Assembly (NCBI GenBank): GCA_024682655.1
Contig: JAIKYZ010000105.1
Span: 19,650-83,649 of the forward strand
DNA length: 64,000 nucleotides
Direction of reading: 5' to 3'
Source: Treponema sp.
GTDB lineage: Bacteria > Spirochaetota > Spirochaetia > Treponematales > Treponemataceae
The notes beneath the pieces are model-generated. The model was not told where the DNA came from. It saw only the letters and a list, made by a program, of their open reading frames with translations, and did no database searches. This document shows, one piece after another, positions 33,836 through 42,966 of this stretch (positions within the stretch are counted from its first letter, which is position 1; each line of letters begins with the position of its first letter). Both the position numbers and the translations under genes were made by a program.

Positions 33836-36283
33836 ATGGAATTTGACGTAGAAGAGTTTAAAGAAAACCTTTCTGCCCGTTTACGCAGACAGTATGGAAA
33901 GGATATTTCACAGGCAAACAAACATGACTTATTTGATGCAGTTTCTGCTTCGGTATTAGAAATAATTATGCCAAATTGGATGGCAACTCGTGCAGAATAT
34001 GAAAAAAAGCCAACAAAACAGCTTTATTATTTATCAGCAGAATTTTTGATGGGTCGAGCTTTAAGTAACAATCTTATTAATGCAGGTATTAAAGATGCAG
34101 TAAAAGATGTTCTTAAAGAAATGAACATTGATTTTGATATGATTGAAGATGAAGAGCCAGATGCTGGTCTTGGAAATGGTGGTCTTGGTCGACTTGCAGC
34201 CTGTTTCCTTGATTCCCTGGCAACTCTTGATTATCCGGGACATGGTTATGGTATCCGCTATGAATATGGTATGTTTGAACAGAAAATCGAAGACGGATAT
34301 CAGGTTGAATATCCAGATAACTGGTTAAAACACCGTGATCCATGGGAAATTAAACGTTCTGACCTTGCAGTTACTGTAAAATTTGGAGGAACAATTGCCT
34401 ATGGTAGAACTCCAGATGGTCAGCCTTCTTTCCATATCGAAAATGCAGAAGAAATTACAGCTACTCCTTACGATATGCCAATTCTTGGTTACGATACAAA
34501 AACTGTAAACACTTTACGTTTATGGCAGGCTTCTAGTCCTAACGGTTTTGATTTACAGCTTTTTAATAATATGGAATATAACCGCGCTGTAGAACGTCAG
34601 AATTCTGCAGAAAATATCAGCCGCGTCCTTTATCCAAATGATAATGGACCTTCTGGAAAGGCTTTACGTCTAAAACAGCAGTATTTCTTCTCTTCAGCTT
34701 CATTACAGGATTTAGTTCGCCATTATGTTGCTGATTATGGTACAGATTTTTCTAAATTCTCAGATTTACACGTAATTCAGTTGAATGATACTCACCCTGT
34801 AGTTGCAATTCCAGAATTAATGAGAATCCTTATGGATGATTATAATGTTGGCTGGGATGAAGCATGGAATGTAGTTACTCATACTTTTGCTTACACAAAT
34901 CATACAATTCTTGCAGAAGCTTTGGAAAAATGGCCAATTTCAATTTTCCAGGGACTTTTGCCACGTATTTATCAGATTGTAGAAGAAATCAACCGTCGTT
35001 TAGTTATTGAATTGCGCGAAAAATTCCCTAACGATTATTACAAACATGAACATATGGCTATTATCCACAATAACATGGTTTATATGGCCTGGATGGCTAT
35101 TCACTCATGTTTTAGTGTAAACGGTGTTGCTGAACTTCATACAGAATTGCTTAAAAATGTTGAATTAAAAGACTGGTATGCAATTTACCCAGAAAAATTC
35201 AACAATAAGACAAATGGTATTACTCAAAGAAGATGGTGTCTTAATGCAAATCCTCAGCTTGCTAAATTTATTACAGATAGAATTGGTCATGGCTGGGAAA
35301 AAGATTTAACAAAACTCAAAGAACTTGAAAAATTCATTGATGATAAAGATTCAATCAAAGAACTTATTAGAATTAAGGTAGAAAATAAACAGGCTTTGGC
35401 AGATTACCTTAAACACACTCAGAATGAATTCCTTGATCCAGAATCAATTTTTGATGTTCAGGTAAAACGTCTTCATGAATATAAACGCCAGCTCTTGAAT
35501 ATTCTTAATGTAATGTACCTTTACAATAAGATTGTTGATGATCCAAGTTATAATCCACCTGCAAGAACTTTCATTTTTGGTGCAAAGGCTGCTTCTGGAT
35601 ATCGTCGTGCTAAATCAATCATCAAACTTATTAATACTGTTGCAGAAAGAATTAACAATGACCGCCGTGTTCGTGGTAAATTACGCGTTGTCTTTGTAGA
35701 AAACTACCGTGTTTCTGTTGCCGAAAAGATTTTCCCTGCCGCAGATGTTTCTGAACAGATTTCTACTGCTGGACTTGAAGCTTCTGGTACTTCAAACATG
35801 AAGTTTATGCTCAATGGTGCTTTGACTCTTGGAACAATGGACGGAGCAAATATCGAAATCTTTGAAGAAGCAGGTAAAGAAAACGGCTTTGTATTTGGTC
35901 TTTTGACAGAAGAAATCAAGAAGATGGAAGCTGAACACTCTTACAATCCTCAGGATTATCTTGATAGAAATCCAGGCCTTGCTAAAGTTGTTAAACAGCT
36001 TATTGATGGAACTTATGATCCAACACATCAGTTGTTCAAAGAATTACACGATTCTTTAATCTACGGTGTAGAAGGTCAGCGTCCTGATGTTTACTATGTA
36101 CTTGCAGACTTTGATTCTTATACTCAGGCCCGTGAAAAAATTGCCACTGTTTACCAGGACAAAGAAAAATGGGCAAAAATGGCTTTGAAGAATATTGCTA
36201 ATTCCGGCAAATTCTCATCTGACCGTACAATCGAAGATTATGTAAGAGACATCTGGCATTTGGACAGAGTTGTTCTTGATTAA
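33836..36283 (+). CDS. glgP: Glycogen/starch/alpha-glucan phosphorylase
   Basis: It releases glucose 1-phosphate from alpha-1,4 glucans using phosphate and pyridoxal phosphate. The GT35 family is clear: DAGLGNGGLGRLAACFLDS, QLNDTHPVVAIPELMR, RLHEYKRQ, and the PLP-lysine site EASGTSNMKFMLNGALTLGT. The 815-aa length is standard. A strong AAGGAGA SD precedes ATG 33836. The 177-bp leader region contains weak inverted repeats (TCAGA/TCTGA near 33749-33769 and GGATT/AATCC at 33777-33807) whose role is unclear. Its terminator follows at 36301. Confidence 0.97.
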   Translation: MEFDVEEFKENLSARLRRQYGKDISQANKHDLFDAVSASVLEIIMPNWMATRAEYEKKPTKQLYYLSAEFLMGRALSNNLINAGIKDAVKDVLKEMNIDFDMIEDEEPDAGLGNGGLGRLAACFLDSLATLDYPGHGYGIRYEYGMFEQKIEDGYQVEYPDNWLKHRDPWEIKRSDLAVTVKFGGTIAYGRTPDGQPSFHIENAEEITATPYDMPILGYDTKTVNTLRLWQASSPNGFDLQLFNNMEYNRAVERQNSAENISRVLYPNDNGPSGKALRLKQQYFFSSASLQDLVRHYVADYGTDFSKFSDLHVIQLNDTHPVVAIPELMRILMDDYNVGWDEAWNVVTHTFAYTNHTILAEALEKWPISIFQGLLPRIYQIVEEINRRLVIELREKFPNDYYKHEHMAIIHNNMVYMAWMAIHSCFSVNGVAELHTELLKNVELKDWYAIYPEKFNNKTNGITQRRWCLNANPQLAKFITDRIGHGWEKDLTKLKELEKFIDDKDSIKELIRIKVENKQALADYLKHTQNEFLDPESIFDVQVKRLHEYKRQLLNILNVMYLYNKIVDDPSYNPPARTFIFGAKAASGYRRAKSIIKLINTVAERINNDRRVRGKLRVVFVENYRVSVAEKIFPAADVSEQISTAGLEASGTSNMKFMLNGALTLGTMDGANIEIFEEAGKENGFVFGLLTEEIKKMEAEHSYNPQDYLDRNPGLAKVVKQLIDGTYDPTHQLFKELHDSLIYGVEGQRPDVYYVLADFDSYTQAREKIATVYQDKEKWAKMALKNIANSGKFSSDRTIEDYVRDIWHLDRVVLD

Positions 36284-36300
36284 TCATAATTAAAGACAGA

Positions 36301-36338
36301 AAATCCGCAGGTTTGAGTAAAATCTGCGGATTTTTTTT
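36301..36338 (+). terminator. glgP terminator
   Basis: A perfect 10-bp AAATCCGCAG / CTGCGGATTT stem with a 13-nt loop is followed by a run of T. Confidence 0.93.
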
Positions 36339-36356
36339 ATCTTTTACTTGTAAAAA

Positions 36357-36396
36357 ATTGCATAAATATACAGTTTTTATTGCATAAAAATACATT
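36357..36396 (+). promoter_or_regulatory. Paired ArgR-type operator before the amino-acid binding protein gene
   Basis: The cores TGCATAAATATACA (36359-36372) and TGCATAAAAATACA (36381-36394) both fit TGNAT-WWWW-ATNCA and are 22 bp apart, start to start. The argJ pair has 21 bp. A candidate -10 TATATT lies at 36403-36408 with a weak TTGCAT -35 inside the second box, so bound ArgR would cover the -35 region. Confidence 0.6.
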
Positions 36397-36429
36397 TTGA
36401 TGTATATTTTCCTCAAAAGGGGTATATTT

Positions 36430-37230
36430 ATGAAGAAAATTATCGCTATTTTATTAGTAGCAGGTCTTTGTTTTTCTACAGTTACTGCTGCAAAAAAAAG
36501 TAAAAAATCAAAGAAAGCAGAAGTAAAAATCACTTCTATTGCTGACCTTGATGGTAAAAAAATTGGCTGCCAGAGCGGAACAACAGGTGAAGCTTGGGTA
36601 AGTGAAAATGTAAAAGATGTAAAACTTTCATCTTTCAAATCTGCAATTGACGCTGCTTTGGATCTTAAGGCTGGAGCAATTGATGCAGTAGTTATTGATG
36701 AACTTCCTGCAATGGAAATTGTAAAGAGAAATTCTGATTTAGTAATTGTACGCGATCCATACTTTGCTGAAAATAAAGAAGAATATGCAATTGCCGTTAA
36801 AAAAGGAAATCCTGATCTTTTAGCTCAGATCAATTCTACAATTGCTGTAATGAAAGAAAATGGTGAATATGAAGATTTAGTAAATGCTTTTATGCCAACA
36901 GATGGAAAAATCGTAATTCCTACAGTAGAAGCAGTTACATCTGATTCAGTATTAAAACTTGGTACAAACGCTGCTTTCCCTCCATTTGAATATGTAAATG
37001 GTCGTGATGTAGTTGGTTTTGATATTACAATGGGACAGAAAATTGCATTGAAGGGGGGGCAGACTCTTGAAGTAGTTGATATGGCTTTTGACAGTCTTAT
37101 TCCTGCTCTTCAGGCTGAAACAATTGACTTTATTGCTGCTGGTATGTCTGTAACAGAAGAAAGAAAGAAGAACGTTGATTTCTCAGATCCATACTTTGCT
37201 TCTGAACAGGTTATCATTGTAAGAAAATAA
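36430..37230 (+). CDS. Circularly permuted amino-acid ABC transporter substrate-binding protein
   Basis: This is a periplasmic SBP of the PF00497 (bac_3) family. ATG 36430 (SD AGGGG) gives signal peptide MKKIIAILLVAGLCFSTVTA; the ORF-track start is 11 codons earlier. Residues 34-155 match the family's second part (SIADLDGKKIGCQSGTTGE, FKSAIDAALDLKAGAIDAVV, EEYAIAVKKGNPDLL, ENGEYEDLV). After a linker of about 18 residues, residues 174-266 match the family's first part (LKLGTNAAFPPFEYV, VGFDITMGQKIA, AFDSLIPALQ, GMSVTEERKKNVDFSDPYF) and end VIIVRK. The order is thus reversed, cut at the hinge between lobes. Promoter ARG boxes suggest arginine, ornithine or lysine as ligand. Confidence 0.9.
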   Translation: MKKIIAILLVAGLCFSTVTAAKKSKKSKKAEVKITSIADLDGKKIGCQSGTTGEAWVSENVKDVKLSSFKSAIDAALDLKAGAIDAVVIDELPAMEIVKRNSDLVIVRDPYFAENKEEYAIAVKKGNPDLLAQINSTIAVMKENGEYEDLVNAFMPTDGKIVIPTVEAVTSDSVLKLGTNAAFPPFEYVNGRDVVGFDITMGQKIALKGGQTLEVVDMAFDSLIPALQAETIDFIAAGMSVTEERKKNVDFSDPYFASEQVIIVRK

Positions 37231-37270
37231 GTATTTAGAAAAACTAACAATTTCTAATTTTTCTTAGATT

Positions 37271-37298
37271 GGGCAGTATTTAAATACTGCCCTTTTTT
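37271..37298 (+). terminator. Terminator between binding protein and permease genes
   Basis: The perfect 22-bp palindrome GGGCAGTATTTAAATACTGCCC is followed by six T. It probably lets the binding protein be made in excess over the permease and ATPase by partial read-through, or the permease has its own promoter. Confidence 0.9.
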
Positions 37299-37340
37299 CT
37301 TTATAATTTAATTCAAGTTTTATTACTTTTAGGAGTTATC

Positions 37341-38006
37341 GTGTTTCAACAAATTTATGACACCTTAATTTCAGGACAAAGTTACATGCTTATTCTGGAA
37401 GGTCTTGGTGTAACTCTATTAATTGCCATCTGCGCTATTCTGATTGGAACTGTACTTGGTTTTTCCTTTGCCTTGATGAAGATTTCAGACAGTAAGCTTC
37501 TTAGATTTATAGCTAATCTTTATACAACAGTTTTAAGGGGTATTCCTCTTGCTACTCAGTTGATGATTTTCTACTTTGTAATTTTTGCTCCTTTACGCTG
37601 GCCTAGATTACTTGTAGCTATAATTTCTTATGGTTTGAATTCAGGTGCCTATTGTACAGAAATCTTCCGTGCCGGTATTCAGGGAGTTGATATTGGACAG
37701 ACAGAGGCAGGTAGATCTTTAGGTCTTTCTAAATGGCAGACACTTTTTAAGATTGTTTTTCCTCAGGCAATAAAATCAAGTCTTCCAACTTACACAAGTG
37801 AATTCATTGTTTTAATCAAGGAAACTTCAGTTGCAAGTTTTATTGCTGTTCAAGATATGACAAAAGCCGGAGATATGATTCGTAATGCGACCTACAACGC
37901 ATGGATTCCATTATTAACCTGTGCAATCATTTATTTGATTTTGACAGTTGGTCTTACAAAGATTTTTGGACTTCTAGAAAAAAGGTTGGCAAAAAGTGAC
38001 AGATAA
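37341..38006 (+). CDS. Polar amino-acid ABC transporter permease (HisM/GlnP type)
   Basis: This 221-aa inner-membrane subunit has about five transmembrane helices. The EAA loop that docks to the ATPase is [28 protein letters not shown]. The N-terminal [19 protein letters not shown] and the [15 protein letters not shown] block are typical of the His/Glu/Gln/Arg family. The start is GTG 37341 with SD AGGAG. It overlaps the ATPase gene by 11 bp, so the two are translationally coupled. As a single permease it probably forms a homodimer. Confidence 0.95.
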   Translation: MFQQIYDTLISGQSYMLILEGLGVTLLIAICAILIGTVLGFSFALMKISDSKLLRFIANLYTTVLRGIPLATQLMIFYFVIFAPLRWPRLLVAIISYGLNSGAYCTEIFRAGIQGVDIGQTEAGRSLGLSKWQTLFKIVFPQAIKSSLPTYTSEFIVLIKETSVASFIAVQDMTKAGDMIRNATYNAWIPLLTCAIIYLILTVGLTKIFGLLEKRLAKSDR

Positions 38007-38733
38007 GGTTTTGATTAAAGTAAATAATTTAAAAATCAGTTTTGGTGATTTACATGTTTTAAAAGATGTTTCCATTGATATTAAAGAAGGAGAAAAAATT
38101 GTAGTAATTGGTCCTTCGGGTTCTGGAAAATCTACTTTTTTAAGATGCTTAAATAGATTGGAAAATCCAACTGGTGGACATATTATATTTGAAGGCCAGG
38201 ATCTTACAGATAAAAAGGTAAATCTTGATAAATGCCGGCAGAAAATGGGTATGGTATTCCAGCATTTTAATCTTTTTCCACATTTGACAGTTCTGGAAAA
38301 TATAATGCTTGCCCCACTTACCCTTAAATTAAAAAGCCCGGAAGAAGCAAAAAGTCAGGCTCTTGAATTATTGGATAGAGTAGGCTTGGTTGATAAGGCC
38401 GATACTTATCCTTCTACTTTGAGTGGTGGTCAAAAACAGAGAATCGCAATTGTCCGCTCCCTTGCTATGAACCCAGAAGTTCTTTTATTTGATGAACCAA
38501 CTTCAGCTTTGGATCCAGAAATGGTTGGCGAAGTTTTGCAGGTAATTAAAAATCTTGCAAAAGAAGGTATGACCATGGTAGTTGTAACTCACGAAATGGG
38601 ATTTGCCCGCGAAGTTGCCGATAGAGTTTTATTTATGGACGGTGGTTATATTGGAGAAGAGGGAAGTCCAGAGGCTATTTTTACCCAGCCTAAGAGCCCT
38701 CGTTTACAGCAATTCTTAAAGGCAGTTTTGTAA
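37996..38733 (+). CDS. Polar amino-acid ABC transporter ATPase (GlnQ/HisP type)
   Basis: This 245-aa ATPase powers the importer. It has Walker [12 protein letters not shown]-loop [16 protein letters not shown], signature LSGGQKQR, Walker [12 protein letters not shown] and His-loop [11 protein letters not shown] 37996 lies inside the end of the permease gene. This family commonly serves glutamine, histidine or arginine uptake; the ARG boxes before the binding protein make an arginine-type substrate likely. Confidence 0.96.
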   Translation: MTDKVLIKVNNLKISFGDLHVLKDVSIDIKEGEKIVVIGPSGSGKSTFLRCLNRLENPTGGHIIFEGQDLTDKKVNLDKCRQKMGMVFQHFNLFPHLTVLENIMLAPLTLKLKSPEEAKSQALELLDRVGLVDKADTYPSTLSGGQKQRIAIVRSLAMNPEVLLFDEPTSALDPEMVGEVLQVIKNLAKEGMTMVVVTHEMGFAREVADRVLFMDGGYIGEEGSPEAIFTQPKSPRLQQFLKAVL

Positions 38734-38760
38734 AAAATTACAGTTTTGCCTGTTAAAGGA

Positions 38761-38794
38761 AAAAAGCAGTTTCTTTCGAAACTGCTTTTTTTTT
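38761..38794. terminator. Bidirectional terminator between the transporter and groES
   Basis: An AAAAAGCAGTTTC-TTTC-GAAACTGCTTTTT hairpin is flanked by A and T runs on both sides. It can end the ATPase gene on the plus strand and groES on the minus strand. Confidence 0.92.
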
Positions 38795-38810
38795 CGCTCT
38801 AAAAAATATT

Positions 38811-39083
38811 TTACTCTACAATTGCGATTACATCTTCCATTTTAAGAATAAGATGATCTTCACCGTCGATCTTAAGCTGTGTTCCAGCATATTTATCGTA
38901 CATGATTCTATCACCTTTCTTTACAGAAATCTTAACCTTGTCAGTTCCAGGTCCAACTTCTACAACTGTTGCTGTCTGAGTTTTTTCCTGTGCTGCTTCT
39001 GGAATAATAAGTCCGCTTGCAGTTTTAGTTTCTGCTTTGTCGTTCTTAACAAGAATTCTGTCTGCTAATGGTTTAATTTTCAT
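38811..39083 (-). CDS. groES: Co-chaperonin GroES
   Basis: This 90-aa lid of the GroEL chamber has the mobile loop KTASGLIIPEAAQEKTQ and the conserved start MKIKPLADRILV. ATG 39083 follows SD AGAGG; the ORF-track start nine codons earlier is not needed. Family features VGPGTDKVKISVKKGDRIMYDKYAG and EDVIAIVE are present. There is no groEL next to it, so the pair is split in this genome. No CIRCE-type operator can be seen in the short upstream gap. Confidence 0.96.
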   Translation of the reverse strand: MKIKPLADRILVKNDKAETKTASGLIIPEAAQEKTQTATVVEVGPGTDKVKISVKKGDRIMYDKYAGTQLKIDGEDHLILKMEDVIAIVE

Positions 39084-39155
39084 ATTTATACCTCTTTTAT
39101 CTTCAATCAATATAATTAAGATAATAATTCAAAATCTAAATCGTCAAGTAAAAAA

Positions 39156-41255
39156 TTATGCACTTTTCTGGGCTTTTTTGGTTTTGATTTTCTTAACAAT
39201 AATTTGATAGCTAATCAAAATTGCCATAAATATAAGTCCAAAAATATCTGTCTTTGTTTCTGGAATTACACAAAGAAGACCTGCAATTATAAATAAAACT
39301 CTTTCAATAATATCAAAAGTCTTAATTAATTTTTTAGATTTTTTACTTCCATGGAAGATTCCTGTAAATGCAAAGCCATAACCTTCAAGTCCAACACTCA
39401 TACCAAACATTCCTATTAAAGCTGTTGCGATAATCGAAATAACTCCAAGAGGGGTAGAATCGATCATAAGCATTCTAGGATTGTAAACAAACATATATGG
39501 AATAATAAAGGCTCCTATGGCCAGTTTCGTGGCATTAAAGGCCGTCTTCATTGGTTTGGCCCGGGCAATAGCGGCTCCTGCAATTGCGGCTAAGGCAACT
39601 GGTGGTGTTACATCGGCAATTATACCAAAGTAGAAGGCAAACATATGGGCTGCCAGAGGTACAACTCCCAGCTGAATAATTGCTCCAGCGGTAATTGTCG
39701 AAGTGATAAGGTAATTGGCGGTTGTAGGAGCTCCCATACCTAAAATAATCGAAGCTAACATAGTGAATAGAAGGGTTAGGAATAATTTTCCGTGGGCTAA
39801 AGAAACAAGTCCTGCTCCAAGTTTAAGTCCTAAACCGGTTAAAGTTACAATTCCAATAATAATTCCAGCCATACCACAGGCAATTGCTACCGAAATAATA
39901 TTTCTGGCGGCGGCACACATAACTTCAAGAATATCTTTACCTCTGAAAGTTGGTTTGTGACCTTTTGCAATATCTACTAAAGAAACTGACAATCCAATAA
40001 GAAGACAGGCAAGAATACCCATAAAGGCAGCGTATACTGCAGTTTTTCCAATACAAAGGAAAACAATGATTACAATCAAAGGCAAAATCATATAAGAGCG
40101 GAGTAAAAGTGGACCAACTTTTGGAAGCTGTTCACGAGGAAGTCCTTTTAATCCAAGTTTTTTAGCTTCAAGGTGTACAGTAATAAAGATTCCAGCAAAA
40201 TATAAAAGGGCAGGAATAATTGCGGCCTTTACAATTGTGATATAAGGCATTCCTAAACTTTCTGCCATAAGGAAGGCTGCGGCACCCATGATTGGAGGCA
40301 TCAACTGTCCACCTGTAGAGGCTGCTGCTTCTACGGCTCCAGCGAATTCTCCTTTATAGCCCAATTTTTTCATCATTGGGATTGTAAAAGAACCTGAACC
40401 AACAGTGTTTGAAACTGAAGAACCAGAAACAGTTCCTAAAAGGGCAGAAGATAAAACTGCTACTTTTGCAGGACCTCCACTGGCACCACCGGCAATTGCA
40501 TTACACAAGTCAATAAAGAACTGTCCAATTCCTGTACGTTCCAGAAGGGCACCAAAAAGAATGAAAAGGAAAATAAAAGTAGAACAGGCCCCAATAGGAG
40601 TACCCATAATTCCTTCTGTATTGTAAAAAAGATGGCATACTACTCTTTGTAAAGAATAACCTCTGTGGTGTAAGAAACCTGGCAGGAATTTTCCAATAAA
40701 GGCATAAAGCATAAAAACTGCCGCAATAATCATGATTGGAAGACCAACAATACGTCGGCAGCTTTCAAAAAGAATTAATATTCCCACAATTCCAATTATT
40801 ACATCAAGAACTGTGTTATTACCGGCACGGCTTACTAAAGTGTTCTGAAAACCGTGGGCATACATCTGAAAGTTTATAACGATGTAAAGCCAGCATCCGG
40901 CACCTGCAAGTCCCAGTGCAACATCATACCAGGGCAGGGTGTTTTTAGGCATTTTTTTAGTAGCGGGGAAGAGCAAAAAGGCAAGAAGTTGAACGAAAGC
41001 AAGATGGGACGCTCTTAAAACCTGGGCTGGAACATGACCCGAAAGACTTGCGTAAAGCTGAAAAACTACAAAAATGATGGAAATGACTACAGTAATGTAC
41101 TGTCTCCAGCATTTATGTTCGCGGTAAGCTTGTTCTCTGTCTAAGTCTTTCATTAATTTCTGCATTTCTTTTTCGTTAGTTGTTGGCAGAATGTTCTCGA
41201 CAGGACCACTGGAGTGCGGATCTTTTTTGCTTTGAGAAGTTTTGTTTTTGTCCAT
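39156..41255 (-). CDS. TRAP transporter fused permease (DctQM, TAXI type)
   Basis: A single 699-aa membrane protein joins the small (4-helix) and large (12-helix) TRAP subunits. The large part shows GSGSFTIPMMKKLGYKGEFAGAVEAAASTGGQLMPPIMGAAAF, the strongly conserved re-entrant loop region, and MGAPTTANYLITS. It imports an organic acid with Na+ using the TAXI binding protein encoded two genes upstream. SD GGAGG precedes ATG 41255. It is third in the TAXI-DUF1850-permease operon. The substrate is unknown; TAXI systems often take dicarboxylates or glutamate. Confidence 0.93.
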   Translation of the reverse strand: MDKNKTSQSKKDPHSSGPVENILPTTNEKEMQKLMKDLDREQAYREHKCWRQYITVVISIIFVVFQLYASLSGHVPAQVLRASHLAFVQLLAFLLFPATKKMPKNTLPWYDVALGLAGAGCWLYIVINFQMYAHGFQNTLVSRAGNNTVLDVIIGIVGILILFESCRRIVGLPIMIIAAVFMLYAFIGKFLPGFLHHRGYSLQRVVCHLFYNTEGIMGTPIGACSTFIFLFILFGALLERTGIGQFFIDLCNAIAGGASGGPAKVAVLSSALLGTVSGSSVSNTVGSGSFTIPMMKKLGYKGEFAGAVEAAASTGGQLMPPIMGAAAFLMAESLGMPYITIVKAAIIPALLYFAGIFITVHLEAKKLGLKGLPREQLPKVGPLLLRSYMILPLIVIIVFLCIGKTAVYAAFMGILACLLIGLSVSLVDIAKGHKPTFRGKDILEVMCAAARNIISVAIACGMAGIIIGIVTLTGLGLKLGAGLVSLAHGKLFLTLLFTMLASIILGMGAPTTANYLITSTITAGAIIQLGVVPLAAHMFAFYFGIIADVTPPVALAAIAGAAIARAKPMKTAFNATKLAIGAFIIPYMFVYNPRMLMIDSTPLGVISIIATALIGMFGMSVGLEGYGFAFTGIFHGSKKSKKLIKTFDIIERVLFIIAGLLCVIPETKTDIFGLIFMAILISYQIIVKKIKTKKAQKSA

Positions 41256-41275
41256 TTGGACCTCCTTTTTTATAA

Positions 41276-41818
41276 TTATTTTATTTTATGTAATAAAAAG
41301 TTCATTAAAGAAACTTTTTTGATTTGCAAAATTATACTTGTCTGTGGCTTGAAATAATCGGTTAAGAAATATTCCTTTGTCTTTAGATTATTAAAATCTT
41401 CATTTAATTCAAAAGTGATGGAATGATTAGCAATAATTCCTACAGCCATTACAAGTTTGTCTACTTTTCTTTGTAAATTGCTGATTTTATAACCATTACT
41501 TGTAACAGTAAATTCTGCTCTAGGACTTTCTGAAGCTTCTGGAATTCCTGCTCCGTAAGAAACAAATATTGTCTGATTAATTAAGAGGTTTCCGTCTTTT
41601 AAACATTCGTAATAGTCGTGAACTCTACCCTTATTTACAGAATGGGTATAAGAAAGGGTAAAGCCCTTCTTGTATCCATCCAAAGAATAATAAACTTCTG
41701 AAGGATTTTTTCTATTACTGATACTAAGAAGGGTTATTGCAGGAGTAAATAAGATTACCCCTGCAAGTAATAAAAAGAATAATAATGTAAAAATAAATAA
41801 GTAAGATTTTCTTTTCAA
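41276..41818 (-). CDS. DUF1850 protein of a TAXI-TRAP operon
   Basis: This 180-aa protein has an N-terminal signal or membrane anchor (SYLFIFTLLFFLLLAGVILF). The DUF1850 hallmark is LSYTHSVNKGRVHDYYE, followed by IFVSYGAGIPEA. DUF1850 genes are frequently next to TAXI-TRAP genes, as here, and are thought to assist the transporter on the periplasmic side, with no known mechanism. It lies between the binding-protein and permease genes with gaps of about 20 bp, so it is in the same operon. Confidence 0.85.
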   Translation of the reverse strand: MKRKSYLFIFTLLFFLLLAGVILFTPAITLLSISNRKNPSEVYYSLDGYKKGFTLSYTHSVNKGRVHDYYECLKDGNLLINQTIFVSYGAGIPEASESPRAEFTVTSNGYKISNLQRKVDKLVMAVGIIANHSITFELNEDFNNLKTKEYFLTDYFKPQTSIILQIKKVSLMNFLLHKIK

Positions 41819-41840
41819 TTTTTTAATTTCATTGAGTAAA

Positions 41841-42803
41841 TTACTCAGTGATTAAACCAAGTTCTTTGTAATATTTAAGTGCACCAGGGTGGAATGGAAC
41901 TGAAACACCTGTAACTGCAGCGGCAGCAGAAACTTCAGCACCTTTTGCATGTCCACGAGCAAGTTCATCTAAGTTTTCGAATAAAGCTTTTGTCATCTGG
42001 TAAACAGTTTCTTCATCAAGTTTAGCACTAACTGCCAAGGTTGCTTTAATTGCTAAAGCAGATGTATCTGTGTCTGTACCCTTATAAGTTCCACCAGGGA
42101 TTGTTGTAAGAGTGTAGAAAGAATATTTACCCATGATTGATTCAGCAGCTTCTCCACTTACTGGAACTAATGAAAGTCCTGCAGTAAAGGCTAATTCCTG
42201 TAAAGCTGAGTTAGGAACTCCGGCAGTAATAAAACATCCGTCCAAAGTACCATTCTGAATACCATCAGCAGATTCTTTGAAAGAAAGGTTATTCTTTTTG
42301 ATATCATCAAAAGAAATTCCGTAGCCTTCCATAATCTGTTTTGCATTGAATTCTACGCCAGAACCAGCATCGCCTACAGAAATACGTTTATCAGCAAAAT
42401 CAGCAACAGAAGTAATTCCACTTGACTGAGCTACTGCAATCTGTACTACTTCTGGATAAAGAGTACCAATTGTTAATACATTTTCGAGTTTTTCGCCGGC
42501 AAATAAGTCTGTTCCGTTATATGCATAATCCATAACATCGTTCTGAACAATTGCGAATTCTGCTTCACCTTTATTAATAAGACGAAGATTTTCTGCAGAT
42601 GCACCTGTTGCCTGTGCTGTTACATTCATATTTTCTACTTTTGTGTTCCAAATATTGGCGATTGCTCCACCGAATGGATAATAAGTTCCACTAGTTCCGC
42701 CAGTTGCAAGAATGTAATCTTTCTTAGCTGTTGTTTTTGTACAACCTGTTAAAAGTACAGCTGCTGCAAGGAGAGCAACTGAAACAATTTTTAATTTTTT
42801 CAT
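41841..42803 (-). CDS. TAXI family TRAP transporter substrate-binding lipoprotein
   Basis: This is the binding subunit of the TRAP importer. The start ATG 42803 follows SD GGAGG and gives a lipoprotein signal with lipobox VLLTGC. TAXI features include LATGGTSGTYYPFGGAIA, VTAQATGASAENLRLI, FAIVQNDVMDYAYNG and VGDAGSGVEFNAKQI. The 320-aa length is usual. It leads the three-gene operon. The ORF-track start, a TTG four codons earlier, overlaps the SD and is not preferred. Confidence 0.93.
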   Translation of the reverse strand: MKKLKIVSVALLAAAVLLTGCTKTTAKKDYILATGGTSGTYYPFGGAIANIWNTKVENMNVTAQATGASAENLRLINKGEAEFAIVQNDVMDYAYNGTDLFAGEKLENVLTIGTLYPEVVQIAVAQSSGITSVADFADKRISVGDAGSGVEFNAKQIMEGYGISFDDIKKNNLSFKESADGIQNGTLDGCFITAGVPNSALQELAFTAGLSLVPVSGEAAESIMGKYSFYTLTTIPGGTYKGTDTDTSALAIKATLAVSAKLDEETVYQMTKALFENLDELARGHAKGAEVSAAAAVTGVSVPFHPGALKYYKELGLITE

Positions 42804-42861
42804 GATTTCCTCCAATCTAAAATATTGTTATATTTTACTATACAAATGGGGTTAAAACAAT

Positions 42862-42890
42862 AAAGCCTATGACGGAAATCACAGGCTTTT
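42862..42890 (-). terminator. Terminator of the LemA/TPM operon
   Basis: An AAAGCCTGTGA / TCATAGGCTTT stem on the minus strand is followed by ATTGTTTT; on the plus strand the same stem has six T. It separates the TPM genes from the TRAP operon. Confidence 0.7.
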
Positions 42891-42966
42891 TTGTTTATTT
42901 GGCACAAAATATATAACTTTTATTCCAGTATCTTGGCTTTTTTAAGATTTTATTTGCTTAAATTGC

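Noticed and set aside
36198-36638. 146-aa minus-strand ORF
   Set aside because: It is antisense to the glgP end, the terminator, the ARG boxes and the binding-protein start, all of which are well supported. It has no family features.
37055-37063. Run of seven G in the binding-protein gene as a phase-variation tract
   Set aside because: It is noticeable in AT-rich DNA but short, and it encodes conserved-position Gly residues in frame. A single tract of this length is weak evidence for switching.
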